A stretch of 64,000 nucleotides of DNA from Stygiobacter sp. RIFOXYC2_FULL_38_25 (GCA_001803165.1 MHAZ01000019.1:62001-126000), one strand, 5' to 3'; counted from the first letter of the stretch, positions 35,269 to 46,027 are shown. Numbers and translations: made by a program. Notes: generated from the letters alone by a model not told the origin.

Positions 35269-37890
35269 TTATCTCACTATCAAAGTCATCGGATTAACTT
35301 TCTTCATATATTTTTTTGCGACTGCTTTAACATCAGCCAGCTTAACGGCTTTGAGCGCATCGAGGAAATTTTTGTCGTTGCTGTAATCGTTAAAGAAGTA
35401 GGCAGAACTTCCAAGATAAAATGCTTGGTTTATGCTCGAGAGCCTTCTGAACATCATTCTACCCAGATACATATTGATAGATTTCTCAACAGTCTTTTGC
35501 GAAAGAGTATCAATGGCTTTCATTTCGAAGAAGCGCGGATATTGTGGAATCAGCTTATCTACATTCTGTGGACGTGTACCTTGATTAATGAAGAAGAGAG
35601 CTTTATTTCCATTCACTTCGATGCCCGCGCTCATTCCATAAGCCATACCTTGTTTCTCACGGATATCAAAAACGATATTATCTGAAAGAACCAAAGACAG
35701 TGCTTGAATTGCTGGAGCGTCTTTCTTATCAATCTCGCTTACAAATCCGTAGAACAAATATGAACGTTCTCCGCCGCCCGGTTTATCAATTGTTTCCGGC
35801 TTTGTTTTTGTTTGGAATACATTTGTAAACACAGCCGGTTCATTTTGAATTGCTGAATATTTTAGGGTATTGAAAAGTGTATTAACCGCTTCCGGACTTC
35901 CAGGCGAAACAACAGATATAATCATGTTGGATGGTTGAAAATATTCTTTCGCAAATGAAAGCATATTCTGGTAAGTCAATTCCGGTTGATTCTGAGTTAA
36001 ACTATTCGGTTCATAGACTAAAGCTTTATAATCTGCTTCAAAAACTTTTTTGGGTTTGTCCCCACCCATCATCATCATACCCATACCTTTAAACTTTTCT
36101 ACTGACTTTTTGAATTCGGCTTCTGTTGGCGTAAAATCTGTAAAAACACCATTCAAATAATTGATGGCTCCGGTAAGATCATCTGCAAGTCCTTCTACTC
36201 TTACATAACCAAAATCCGGATGGAGATAAATATCATCCATCGGAATCATCGGATTATCATTAACTGTGTAAGTAAAACCATACTTGCTGCTAACTTTTTG
36301 ATTCTCCGGCGATTTGAATCGCTGGTCTAAACAATCGTGAAGTATTTTTGCAGCATCTTTTCCATACTTAGATTCGTAAACCGCTTTGTGTTTCACCAAA
36401 TAATGAATTGCTAACAGATTGCTAACTTCATTTTGAACTACAATTAAATTTTTTCCGGTAGCATCATCTTTGAATTGCTTTACGTTGCTTACTACAGCCG
36501 TAGCTTCTTTTCCACCTTTTACAGAAGGAGTTTGAACCAACACTAAAGGTTTGGAACTGATTTTCAATGGTTCCAATTCTTTTGCTGCTTTATATAACTC
36601 GTTGCCGCTAAAAGAAGCTATTACAGATTCAATTCCTTCAAGCACAATTGCGCTTGAATTATAAATTCCGAACATGTGCGGCTTCTCAATATTTCTAACA
36701 AATTCCGTCCGGGCTTTTGTGGCTTCAAAGTTTAGTGTTTCAATTGGAAGAGAAAAATTTATGTTTGCCAATTTTGAAGAGACAGAATTTGCTACAGCGT
36801 TGAGATCAACATCTTTAGTGATAATTATAGTTGCTTCGAGATAATTTTTAATTGGTGTAAGTCTCGTCGCAAATTTTACAGATTTAATATTCTGCTGAAA
36901 CTCATTTTTAATTGCTGTTTGAATTGCTTCTTTGTTCTTATCAAGTACCATTTGCATTAACTGGAAATATTCTCCCGAGCCTTTCTGCGAAATTGGAAAA
37001 AACAATTGCACAGTTTTTTCTTCGCCGTCGTAAAACCGGTAGTAAGTTTTATCAGTGGTTGCCTCTATTATGGAATTTTGGAATCCCGTTGCCCATTGCG
37101 GATTTGCATCGTAATTAACTTGCCCAGAATTCGCTTTTCCGTAAATCTCTTTTATCATTGCAAGCATTTGTTTGGTCTGGAAATTTCCAATGACGCTCAA
37201 AATCATATTGTTAGGCACATAATAATTTCTGTAGAATGAATTCACATCATCGCGTTTCATTGACTGAATTGTTGAATAAGTACCAAGTGTCGGAAGCGAA
37301 AGAGCATGTCCTTCATACAAAACCGAAAGTGTATTCCTTTCAAACTGTTCAGTCGGGTTAATCAAGCTCTTGGAAATCTCTTCTAACACAATTCCTTTTT
37401 CTTTTTCAAACTTTTCGTTTGGAAGAGTTGAGTTAAAGAGCATGTCCGCTTGAATTTCCATTCCCTTTCTAATATTCTCAGTCGGAGTAACCATCATAAA
37501 GTTTGTATAGAATTCAGTTGTGCTGGCGTTGTTGTAACCGCCAATCATATCCACATCATCATAAAGTTGTTTTTGAATTCTGGTAGTTGTACCGTTGAAG
37601 AGAAGATGCTCGAGCATGTGGCTCATGCCACTTGTAGAGAATGATTCGTAAGCAGAACCAACTTTGATAATCATATTTGCGCCAACCATCGGTAACGCCG
37701 GATTTTCAATTAAGAGAACATGAATGCCGTTATCGAGTTGATAAATTGAAACTCCCTTAGGAAGTGCTGGCGCGGCTTGTGTTTGTGAAGTTGCTTCTAC
37801 TTTTTCTTGAGCACTGATAATCTGAGCTAAAAAAATAATTGCAAATAGCATGCTGAATAAAAGTTTAGATTTTGGGTTTTTCATTTTCAT
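35269..37890 (-). CDS. Exported M16-family zinc metallopeptidase (double domain)
   Basis: 873 residues with a signal peptide (about 1-27, IISAQ). The inverted zinc motif is HMLEH (residues 91-95) in an active N-terminal M16 domain (DNGIHVLLIENPALPMVG). The downstream acidic ligand is probably in GIVLEEISKSL. A second, inactive-type M16 domain fills the C-terminal half (SYLFYGFVSEIDKKDAPAI, IREKQGMAYGMSAG). It resembles pitrilysin-like proteins of Bacteroidetes that digest peptides. GGAG lies three bases before the first ATG and nine before a second (37884); either may be used. Confidence 0.88.
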   Translation of the reverse strand: MKMKNPKSKLLFSMLFAIIFLAQIISAQEKVEATSQTQAAPALPKGVSIYQLDNGIHVLLIENPALPMVGANMIIKVGSAYESFSTSGMSHMLEHLLFNGTTTRIQKQLYDDVDMIGGYNNASTTEFYTNFMMVTPTENIRKGMEIQADMLFNSTLPNEKFEKEKGIVLEEISKSLINPTEQFERNTLSVLYEGHALSLPTLGTYSTIQSMKRDDVNSFYRNYYVPNNMILSVIGNFQTKQMLAMIKEIYGKANSGQVNYDANPQWATGFQNSIIEATTDKTYYRFYDGEEKTVQLFFPISQKGSGEYFQLMQMVLDKNKEAIQTAIKNEFQQNIKSVKFATRLTPIKNYLEATIIITKDVDLNAVANSVSSKLANINFSLPIETLNFEATKARTEFVRNIEKPHMFGIYNSSAIVLEGIESVIASFSGNELYKAAKELEPLKISSKPLVLVQTPSVKGGKEATAVVSNVKQFKDDATGKNLIVVQNEVSNLLAIHYLVKHKAVYESKYGKDAAKILHDCLDQRFKSPENQKVSSKYGFTYTVNDNPMIPMDDIYLHPDFGYVRVEGLADDLTGAINYLNGVFTDFTPTEAEFKKSVEKFKGMGMMMMGGDKPKKVFEADYKALVYEPNSLTQNQPELTYQNMLSFAKEYFQPSNMIISVVSPGSPEAVNTLFNTLKYSAIQNEPAVFTNVFQTKTKPETIDKPGGGERSYLFYGFVSEIDKKDAPAIQALSLVLSDNIVFDIREKQGMAYGMSAGIEVNGNKALFFINQGTRPQNVDKLIPQYPRFFEMKAIDTLSQKTVEKSINMYLGRMMFRRLSSINQAFYLGSSAYFFNDYSNDKNFLDALKAVKLADVKAVAKKYMKKVNPMTLIVR

Positions 37891-38007
37891 TTACTCCGAG
37901 TTCCTTGAACCTATATATTGTGATTGTTTGAATGAGCTGTATGTATAAATGTTTTTCGAATGGAAATAGTCTTTCTATATGAACAAAAGTTTAGTCTTTA
38001 TCGTTTA

Positions 38008-39027
38008 TTAAAATCCTACTTCAATTGAGATACGGGAAACTTTACCTAAATCAGCATAATCAACAAGAGCATAATCAAAGCTTACATTTTGTCCGCCCAA
38101 GTTTAGTTTAACGCCGGCACCGAAAGTCCAATTTTCAACATCATAATTAAGTTTGTATCCGGCACGGGCAAAAACAGTTTCGTTCCAAGAATATTCAGTT
38201 CCAAAATTTACGCGCTCAACATTATCGTTCGGATGGTTACCATCTATTGCAACTGTCCATCTATGGTAATCGGATTTGAAAAACGGGTCCTTGCCGCCAA
38301 GAATATCCATCGAAACGCCAACACGGAAATTGAGAGGAAGTGAGTATGGCTCGGTTTTTAATCTTGCATCGGGATTATACTCACCGGAAACATTTTTATT
38401 GATATCTGCAAGTTGAATTAAATCGCGCCCTTCGAGCTGCATATTGCCGCCGAAATTAGAAACGCACATTGCAATAACCAGATTATGAAAACCGGTCTTC
38501 AAATAAGTACCAATATCCAAAGCAAAAGTATTCGCGCTTTCGTTGAACAAGTCTTCTTGAATATATTTTGCAGATACTCCAACCGAAAACCAATCAGTTA
38601 GTCTTCTTGCATAAGAAAGACCAATGGCAACATTGTTTACACTGTAATAAACTCCGGCGCCTTCAGGCTGGTCAACTGTAGTAACTTCTTGTTCATTCGT
38701 TGTAAGTGATAAAACACTAATTCCAAAACCTTCATTATCGCTCAACGGAATAACCATTCCGGCATAGTTATGAAAAATCTCTGCAAACCATTGAGTGTGG
38801 CTCACACTAACACTCATCATATTTATATTTGTGATACCGGCAGGATTCCAGTATAAAGTGCTAACATCGTTAGCTACGGCAACAAATGTTTCACCCATAG
38901 CCATTGGTCTGGCACCGGCACTTATTTTAAGAAACTGTGCGGCTGCTGTTCCAACTTTCGAAAATCCCCCGCTATAAACGCTTATCGGAAGAGAAATGAT
39001 CATTAATATTAACACTAATCTTTTCAT
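38008..39027 (-). CDS. PorV/PorQ-family outer-membrane protein
   Basis: 339 residues with a signal peptide (about 1-19) and the PorV-type opening KVGTAAAQFLKISAGARPMAMGE (quoted in part: FLKISAGARPMAMGE), then WNPAGIT and a barrel of about 14 strands ending ISIEVGF. Family members include PorV, the shuttle that takes T9SS substrates from the translocon to the attachment machinery. Being last in an operon with two genes for T9SS-type secreted proteins fits a cargo-specific shuttle, but several paralogues per genome are usual. Confidence 0.85.
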   Translation of the reverse strand: MKRLVLILMIISLPISVYSGGFSKVGTAAAQFLKISAGARPMAMGETFVAVANDVSTLYWNPAGITNINMMSVSVSHTQWFAEIFHNYAGMVIPLSDNEGFGISVLSLTTNEQEVTTVDQPEGAGVYYSVNNVAIGLSYARRLTDWFSVGVSAKYIQEDLFNESANTFALDIGTYLKTGFHNLVIAMCVSNFGGNMQLEGRDLIQLADINKNVSGEYNPDARLKTEPYSLPLNFRVGVSMDILGGKDPFFKSDYHRWTVAIDGNHPNDNVERVNFGTEYSWNETVFARAGYKLNYDVENWTFGAGVKLNLGGQNVSFDYALVDYADLGKVSRISIEVGF

Positions 39028-39053
39028 TATTTTTTCTCCAACGGCTTGGGGTT

Positions 39054-42000
39054 TTATTTAATAATTAAAAATTTTCCGACCTTTTTCTGACCGTCCGGTA
39101 ACGACACAACATAAACGTATAATCCGTAAGCGATAAACTGATCGTTCGATGATCTCATATTCCAGTATTCGTAGCCTAAATTATTGCTATGGTCAATGTC
39201 TGCAACATGATCGCCTGCCATAGTGAAGATTGAAATTTTACATTGATTTGGCAGATGATTGAACATCAGTTTTTTTCCGAACTGATTTGTTTCCCAAATA
39301 TTTGAGATGATGTAAGGATCGGGAACTACACGAATCTTGTTAAGATCAATCTGTTGTGTATTCGAATAATCCACTTTCTTGGTCGAAAACTCGTACGTGA
39401 TCTCTTTCCTAAATGGCTTATAAGTCTTGATCGTAAATTGATCTCCGTGCGAAGGGGCAAAAGCTTTTTTGTGAACGGGATCGCCATTGGCATTTGTATA
39501 ATGATCCGGAAAATTATTTGTGTTTAAGTATAGACCGGTGTAAGTAGTATCTTTTTTAGCTTCGTCAATTATCATTTTTTCTAAAACAAGTACGTCAGTG
39601 TATTTTTCGTAGAAACCGGAACTGCCGGCTGTATATCCTTTACCGCCCGGTACTGCATCCCAGCCTAATGGACTGTAATAATTTTGTCTGTAATCTTCCG
39701 GCGCTGCAACAGAAAATTCAAACAACCAGGTATTCTTGCTAACATCAACCGGGTTTTCTGGATCGTTAATTATCTCAACCTTTATAGGCAGATGCTGCTT
39801 CTCCTTCTGCTCTTTATTTGTAAAGAAATCATACCAGTGCGCATCCGTTCCGCCGGTTTTAGTTGTATCAATTGTAATTCTGTAGTCATCAATTGTGTAA
39901 ATAGTTTCGGGAACAATATCCAGACGACCTTTATATTTTTCTACGGGACCGGTTCTCCAATCGAATGTACATGTATCACCTTTCACTTTTGTCCAGCCAA
40001 TCTTCTCAACGCCGGAAGGACAATTTTGAACTGTTATTCTAAAACCATCTACAATTGGTAAGTTGTCGCCGGTTCCATCAGAAAACAGATGATGATCAAG
40101 CAATAATGTTTTTTGTTTTGTAGTTGGATTTACCCGGTACAAATTAAAACCGAGGACATAATTTGTTTTGCTGCCAACAACTTGCTTGGCTGAATCCACA
40201 AATGTTACTAAGTAATCGCTATCGGTTATTAATTCAGGTTGAACAATATCCATCTTAACCAATCCTTGAGATACCCCGCCTATTGCCGGAATAGCACCCG
40301 CAGCATTTGCTACTGGTGTGTATGACGGCTCAGTATAGTTTTGCGGCCTAACACCGGGAATTGCAGACACAGTATTCTGCTGTAATAAAGAATGTCCCAA
40401 CGAAGATTGATATGATTGTTCTAAACTTCCCGCTTGCTGGTTGCCTTTATCGTAAGCTGTTACACAGTACCAATACTCAACTCCGTTAATAAGATTTTCA
40501 TCAACAAAACTATGTTGAATGCCTGTATCGTCGCCTAAAGATTGATTGTAAGCCGGATCAGGTCCTTTTACGCCGTCTATCAAATCAAAAATTTTAATTG
40601 GCTTATATCCAATTACATTTCCAAAATAATCTGTAATTGGTGTTCCCCATGTTTTGCCCAAATCATCACTTCTGTAAACTTTGTAACCTTCAAAATCATT
40701 TTGTCCGGTGAGAACATCTTTTGCATTTTCGGCATCGGACTCCCAAGAAATCTTTACTTTTTTATCACCAGGTTGAGCAACTACTCTTGGCATTGGCGGT
40801 GCATTAGAGCCTTGATACTGACGCTTATACATTTGCTGAACCATTCTGTAATTTTTCATCAAATCTGTTGTATCAGGTTCGAATGGAACCGAGCCGGAAT
40901 TTCCCATAACTACAGCTACCGACGATTTAACAGATTCGCCCGGAGCTAAACTGAAAGGGCCAGTCGTGATGAAAAAGTTAAGCGGTGCGCCTTCCGGGAA
41001 ATATGCTTTCATACTATCCGGATGTGTTGTATCCATTCTAAGATTGTTCCCATGAAAAATTCCTTTCGGGATAGGAACATATTTGCTATTTGGATTACTC
41101 GTTATAATTGGCCACATCTCTTCATCAACTTTGGGAGCTACTTCACGGTTGAAGAAGTGGAAATCAGTTACGCCAAGATTTTTTGGCGTTTCTAAAACAT
41201 TAAGACCAATCATTCCCATCGGACTTGGATCTTTTGCCCATGCGCCATCTTTAGTATTGTTAACATCCCAAACGTAAACAAAATCGCCATTCTTGCCTGG
41301 CGTACTTGGAATAATATTTATTAGGTCCTTGTTATCGTAGTCCGGTCTGAAGATAGAAACATAACCAACATAAACGCTGTCTTGCTGCTTACCGCTTTTA
41401 TTATGAATCGTGAATTCCCAAATAAGAAAATCCTCTGCATAAGGTCTGCCGTACGAATAAGCGGTTTCTTCAACTTCAATTCCAACTTTTCCATTCTGGT
41501 TGGAGTTATCGTTATCATCAAACACACAATAAATATCTCTATCGGAAACAAATTCGTTAGGAACTTCTTTGCCATAGTTTGTAGAAAGAGGATCAATATC
41601 AATTCTGAAATGACCAGGCCAATGTCTTTTGCCCGGCGTGCTAATCCAGTTACCTTGTTTATCAAAATATCCTTGCGGCCAAGTATCTTGATTATCGCTC
41701 GAAGCGAGAAACGGAGTTTCATCCGGCGGCGGTGCAGTTACATCGCCGGAAAATAATTTTCCGCGAGAACCATTCTTAGGGCTCCAATCAACTTTTTCTG
41801 ATGGACCGCCAATAACTGAAGTTATTACATTTCCCTTTACGGCAACTACTAAACCCAACCCAAAACTGTATTGTGTTTCCGTGTTTGCATCTGCCGGCCA
41901 ATGAATTGCGTTGTTAAAATATTCGTGGAAGTTTGATATCACTCCATAATTGCCAAGGTAATTCGAAATCTGTCCTTTATCCATTACACCAAGTCCGCGT

Positions 42001-42158
42001 TCACCGGCAGCAGTTTTTTTCTGTAATCGTGCAATCTGTTCCGGCTTCAAACCGGCATGGCAGCTGTTGCAATTGTTAAGCTGAGAATAAACAGCTGAAC
42101 TCATAAAAAGAGAAATAATTAAGAACCGAAAGAAAATATTTTTGGAAAATGTTATCAT
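39054..42158 (-). CDS. Large secreted T9SS-type protein with one CXXCH motif
   Basis: About 1034 residues. The start at 42158 follows GGAGAG by seven bases and begins a signal peptide (MITFSKNIFFRFLIISLFMS). Just after cleavage lies a single CNSCH heme-type motif. The middle contains fibronectin-type segments (PRVVAQPGDKKVKISWESD, FEGYKVYRSDDLGKTW, YWYCVTAYDKGNQ). The last 90 residues resemble a FlgD-like/T9SS sorting region (IRVVPDPYIISN ending KVGKFLIIK). It starts after the TonB gene with an ATG abutting that stop, but the internal ATG is better placed. The function is unknown; it is conserved-looking surface cargo of the operon. Confidence 0.75.
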   Translation of the reverse strand: MITFSKNIFFRFLIISLFMSSAVYSQLNNCNSCHAGLKPEQIARLQKKTAAGERGLGVMDKGQISNYLGNYGVISNFHEYFNNAIHWPADANTETQYSFGLGLVVAVKGNVITSVIGGPSEKVDWSPKNGSRGKLFSGDVTAPPPDETPFLASSDNQDTWPQGYFDKQGNWISTPGKRHWPGHFRIDIDPLSTNYGKEVPNEFVSDRDIYCVFDDNDNSNQNGKVGIEVEETAYSYGRPYAEDFLIWEFTIHNKSGKQQDSVYVGYVSIFRPDYDNKDLINIIPSTPGKNGDFVYVWDVNNTKDGAWAKDPSPMGMIGLNVLETPKNLGVTDFHFFNREVAPKVDEEMWPIITSNPNSKYVPIPKGIFHGNNLRMDTTHPDSMKAYFPEGAPLNFFITTGPFSLAPGESVKSSVAVVMGNSGSVPFEPDTTDLMKNYRMVQQMYKRQYQGSNAPPMPRVVAQPGDKKVKISWESDAENAKDVLTGQNDFEGYKVYRSDDLGKTWGTPITDYFGNVIGYKPIKIFDLIDGVKGPDPAYNQSLGDDTGIQHSFVDENLINGVEYWYCVTAYDKGNQQAGSLEQSYQSSLGHSLLQQNTVSAIPGVRPQNYTEPSYTPVANAAGAIPAIGGVSQGLVKMDIVQPELITDSDYLVTFVDSAKQVVGSKTNYVLGFNLYRVNPTTKQKTLLLDHHLFSDGTGDNLPIVDGFRITVQNCPSGVEKIGWTKVKGDTCTFDWRTGPVEKYKGRLDIVPETIYTIDDYRITIDTTKTGGTDAHWYDFFTNKEQKEKQHLPIKVEIINDPENPVDVSKNTWLFEFSVAAPEDYRQNYYSPLGWDAVPGGKGYTAGSSGFYEKYTDVLVLEKMIIDEAKKDTTYTGLYLNTNNFPDHYTNANGDPVHKKAFAPSHGDQFTIKTYKPFRKEITYEFSTKKVDYSNTQQIDLNKIRVVPDPYIISNIWETNQFGKKLMFNHLPNQCKISIFTMAGDHVADIDHSNNLGYEYWNMRSSNDQFIAYGLYVYVVSLPDGQKKVGKFLIIK

Positions 42159-42173
42159 TTTATCTCTCTCCAT

Positions 42174-44780
42174 TTACCATATTAATTGAATGCCGGCTTT
42201 GATAATTCTTGGTGCTTCTAAATAGGCCGGATTATGATCCGCATCCGGCGATGAGCCAACTAATCCGGCTAATCCGGTATCAAAAGGTTTACCCGTTCTT
42301 GAATAAACATAGCGTACATTTTCGGTATTCAGCAGATTTGTAACTTCAAGGAACAATGCTGTTGAAAAACCAAAGAATGAAAATTTCTTTACTGCTCTAA
42401 GATCAACTGTAGAAGTCCACGGTTTTCTTGCCGAGTTAACTTCTATTCTAACTGTTGGATCTACATAAGGCGTATATGGCAAACCGCTACCCGCCTGGAA
42501 AAGAATGTTGAAGTTAAAATCCGAGAGTGGCTTTATTCCAAAAATTTCCGGACCGCTATCTCTTGGGATGTTGAAGTTTACATTCACAGAAACATCGTGG
42601 CGCTGATCGAAATCCAAATAATATTCTTGATGAGGAATTTCTTCTTTTGAAAATGCATCAATAAAACCGGCGAGCGGCTGAGAATTATTTCCTTTAGCAA
42701 TCATGTAAGAATAATCTATTGAGCCGGAGAAGTAATTGCTGTATCTCTTGTGAAGAGTTAAATCTATTCCTTTAACGCTGGCATAATCAGCATTATAAAA
42801 CACAACGTAATCCTGGGAGAGATAACTAACCTGAAGTGTAGAAAGCAAATCTGTAATGTCTTTATACCATGCAGATACATCTAAAGCCCAATCATCGTTG
42901 AGTTTGTATTTCAAACCGGTTTCGTAAGCAACTGTTTTCTGCGCTTTAACACCGGGATTTCCTACAAGCGGCATTGTGGTTGATAAATCTTTTAACCGAT
43001 TATAATAAAGCGAATTGTAATCCGGGTTCTGGAAAAAATGCCCGTAAGAAAAATGCAATACCGCGCGGTCGCTAATTGGATGTGCTAAACCAATGCGCGG
43101 ACTTAATTGATTCTTCACGGCAACTTTTTCTTCTTTAGATGGAATCCAATTATTGTTTGCATCGAACGAACCAAAGCGGCGGATATCCGGCCACATTGTC
43201 GCTTGAGGATCAGCGTAATCATACCGGAGACCAAGATTGATGATTAGATAATCGTACTCAATCTTGTCCTGAACATAAGCCGACATTTCAAACGGGTTCT
43301 GATCATATGAATCTTTGAATTGAGCTCCGGATGGCCAAGGTTCACTTTCTTCATGAACTTTTAGATTATGGCTCTTGAATTCAATTCCGGATTTGAATTG
43401 ATTGTAGTTATTAGCTTGATATGTTACATCAGCTTTACCGCTGTATGTAACTGTTTGATCATCCGAGAATTGTGAATCATCTCCGCTGACGTAAAAGTAA
43501 ACACTCTTTCCCGTTTGACTGCGAACATATTCACTCGGAAGTTTATCACCCACTTGAACTTTCAAAGCGTTTTCAAAACGGGAGATTTGCGCGGTATAAA
43601 ATAAACTGTTGTTAAGTGTGTGAGTGATTGTTAAACCATAACGGGAAGTTTCCTTTGTTGAATGAGTTTGATTATCGCTCAGATATTTCCACGCATGATT
43701 GTACATCTGATAATTATTCTTTGTAAGCTGTCCGGAAAGCGAGACTTTGAACATTGGTGTAACGCGGTAAGTAAGCTTTGCAAATCCATCTCGCTCAATA
43801 TTATATCCGTGCGGCAGATAGTTATCTTCATTCCTAACTCTTGCTGAGGCAAAGAAAGTTAAATCGGGAATAAACGGTACTGGTCCATTCATAGATAAAT
43901 TTAGCAAGCCGTTAAATGGTATATCTAAATTCAGCGGATTGAAATCCACCTTGTCTATTACATTCTTTTTGGAATACCCGTAAGTGTCTTCAACCCCGGC
44001 AAATGGATTACTTTTTCTGTAGGGTGATTGATTTAACATTGGCGAGGTTAGTTCAAACTTTCCTTTAAATGTATCTCCGCCTTCTTTAGTAACAATGTTA
44101 ACTATGCTCGACATTGCATCGCCATACTCAGCATTAAACGTTCCGCTTAGAACCACCATTTCATCAATTGCATCTTTATTAACCATAGAATTGAATCCGC
44201 CGTAAAGCGGGTCTTCAACGTACATTCCATCAACCATGTACGCTATTTCTCCGGTTCTTCCACCTCGCACATGTATGTTGCCTTCTGAATCTGTAGTGAA
44301 TCCAGCCTTAGTTGTTAGCACTTCTTGAAAATTTGCAACCGGCATGTTTACTATTTCATCGGAGCTAACGATGGATAATTTAGAAGTAACATCTTTTTCA
44401 ATGATAGGGCGCTCGGCTCTAACAACCGTTTCGCCCATATCAATTGTCGTAGCTTCAATCGAGAAATCTACTTTCGTAGTCAAATCTACAGTTACTTGTA
44501 TGTTGGTAACTTTATATGATTTGTAACCAACCATCGTAGCAACCAAAGTATATTTACCCGGTCTCATATTAATGATATAATACTCGCCGTTAACATCACA
44601 AACAGCTCCAAGAGTGGTTCCTTCAACAGAAATTGAACATCCGGGTAATGGTTCTCCTGTAGCTTTATCTTTGACAGTACCGGAGATTTTGCCGGTTGTC
44701 CCGGCAAAAATTTCTGTGGACATATTTACCAATACAAAGCAAAGAAGAACAAACAAACTATTGCTGATATATCTTCTCAA
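42174..44780 (-). CDS. TonB-dependent receptor with carboxypeptidase-regulatory domain
   Basis: About 868 residues. No ATG fits; a TTG at 44780 follows GGGAGGTT at normal spacing and opens a signal peptide (LRRYISNSLFVLLCFVLVN). Domains: CarboxypepD_reg-like (GKISGTVKDKATGEPLPGCS, about 30-115), plug (VLTTKAGFTTDSEGNIHVRGG, MVDGMYVEDP) and a 22-strand barrel (ending APRIIKAGIQLIW). It is not SusC-like: there is no SusD partner. It lies between two genes for secreted proteins and may take up a ligand captured by them, or dock them. Confidence 0.9.
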   Translation of the reverse strand: MRRYISNSLFVLLCFVLVNMSTEIFAGTTGKISGTVKDKATGEPLPGCSISVEGTTLGAVCDVNGEYYIINMRPGKYTLVATMVGYKSYKVTNIQVTVDLTTKVDFSIEATTIDMGETVVRAERPIIEKDVTSKLSIVSSDEIVNMPVANFQEVLTTKAGFTTDSEGNIHVRGGRTGEIAYMVDGMYVEDPLYGGFNSMVNKDAIDEMVVLSGTFNAEYGDAMSSIVNIVTKEGGDTFKGKFELTSPMLNQSPYRKSNPFAGVEDTYGYSKKNVIDKVDFNPLNLDIPFNGLLNLSMNGPVPFIPDLTFFASARVRNEDNYLPHGYNIERDGFAKLTYRVTPMFKVSLSGQLTKNNYQMYNHAWKYLSDNQTHSTKETSRYGLTITHTLNNSLFYTAQISRFENALKVQVGDKLPSEYVRSQTGKSVYFYVSGDDSQFSDDQTVTYSGKADVTYQANNYNQFKSGIEFKSHNLKVHEESEPWPSGAQFKDSYDQNPFEMSAYVQDKIEYDYLIINLGLRYDYADPQATMWPDIRRFGSFDANNNWIPSKEEKVAVKNQLSPRIGLAHPISDRAVLHFSYGHFFQNPDYNSLYYNRLKDLSTTMPLVGNPGVKAQKTVAYETGLKYKLNDDWALDVSAWYKDITDLLSTLQVSYLSQDYVVFYNADYASVKGIDLTLHKRYSNYFSGSIDYSYMIAKGNNSQPLAGFIDAFSKEEIPHQEYYLDFDQRHDVSVNVNFNIPRDSGPEIFGIKPLSDFNFNILFQAGSGLPYTPYVDPTVRIEVNSARKPWTSTVDLRAVKKFSFFGFSTALFLEVTNLLNTENVRYVYSRTGKPFDTGLAGLVGSSPDADHNPAYLEAPRIIKAGIQLIW

Positions 44781-44836
44781 GGGGGAACCTCCCTTAAATA
44801 TTATTCGTGAATACCATTGTTGCACCAATTGAAACC

Positions 44837-45859
44837 TTACTTGATTAGTACCATTTTTTTAGTTGATGTAAAGTTTCCTGCTTGTAAAGTATAAAGGTAC
44901 ACGCCGCTGCTTAATTGAGTATTGTTAATCGAGAAATTAGAATTATAGCTGCCGGCTTGTTGATATTCATTTACCAAAGTTGCAACTGTATTTCCCAGCA
45001 AGTCATAAACTTTTAAGCTTACGTGGCTTGGTGATTGCAACTTGTAACTAATCTTAGTTTCCGGATTGAAAGGATTTGGAAAATTTTGTTCTAATGAAAA
45101 TTCAGTTGGAATGTTGTTTTCATCTTCTATAGCAGTTGGAGGCATACTTTTAACAACAATATTATCGTAATAAGTTGCCAACCCGGTTGCACTCTGCTGG
45201 AATGAATACAATCCAAAACGCCCGGCAGTTACTGCACCTGCTTTATCATAAGAAACTGGAGAACCGGTTAAAAGAATGTTATCAAAGTAGCACCAGAAAC
45301 TAACTTTGGTAGCGCTTACTGTACGTACCTCTACTTTTATTTTGTGCCATCCGTCCGTGGTTGGATATCCGCCGGCATATACGGTTCCCTTGAAATCATA
45401 TGAAAATAATGGAAGGAAAGTTGCCGGATCAGATTTTAAGCCGGAAAAATTTATTCTATTGCTAACGTCAAAATCTACACGGATTTTATAGAAATCTTTC
45501 TTTGAACTGTCTGAATAAACTACTAATCCGGCATAAGCTGACAAAGACTGATTTTGATAGCAATAAACATCTGCTTCAATCGAATAGTCTTTTAACGTTA
45601 CATCACCGTTAACAGCAACTGCAGAGCCGGTATAACTTCCATTAATGTCTTGAAGTAACCCAACATAATTACCTCCGCCAGTTAATACTTTTGGAGCAGC
45701 AGACATTGGTTTTGAAATTACTGTTTCTTCTCCTTTATAATGTGTTCCCCAGGTTGAGCTTGCAGTACCGGATTCAAAATTTTCCGAAAAGATTACTGTT
45801 TGTGCATTTACAAATTGAACTGCTAAAACAAGTACTATAACGGTAAATAGTTTTTTCAT
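44837..45859 (-). CDS. Secreted lectin-like protein with T9SS type A sorting domain
   Basis: 340 residues: signal peptide (MKKLFTVIVLVLAVQFVNAQ), a jelly-roll domain (about 20-245) of the concanavalin/laminin-G or 3-keto-disaccharide-hydrolase type (VIFSENFESGTASSTWGTHY, DGWHKIKVEVRTVSATKVSF, YYDNIVVKSMPP), then a classic T9SS domain (FSLEQNFPNPFNPETKISY, ending KKMVLIK). It is first in an operon that continues through the TonB receptor to the PorV-like gene. A carbohydrate-binding surface protein is likely; no catalytic residues stand out. Confidence 0.8.
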   Translation of the reverse strand: MKKLFTVIVLVLAVQFVNAQTVIFSENFESGTASSTWGTHYKGEETVISKPMSAAPKVLTGGGNYVGLLQDINGSYTGSAVAVNGDVTLKDYSIEADVYCYQNQSLSAYAGLVVYSDSSKKDFYKIRVDFDVSNRINFSGLKSDPATFLPLFSYDFKGTVYAGGYPTTDGWHKIKVEVRTVSATKVSFWCYFDNILLTGSPVSYDKAGAVTAGRFGLYSFQQSATGLATYYDNIVVKSMPPTAIEDENNIPTEFSLEQNFPNPFNPETKISYKLQSPSHVSLKVYDLLGNTVATLVNEYQQAGSYNSNFSINNTQLSSGVYLYTLQAGNFTSTKKMVLIK

Positions 45860-46027
45860 TGCTTACCTCGTTAAGTTAATTAATAAATAGACTTCGATTA
45901 TTTATTTTGTTCTCTGCCTTACAATTCTAAATAGACATAGTTTTCCGATCTTAAAACCACCGCGTTAATTCTACCGGTTTACGATTGATAGCAAGTTAAT
46001 AAGGCTCTATTAACATGAGAATGCAAA

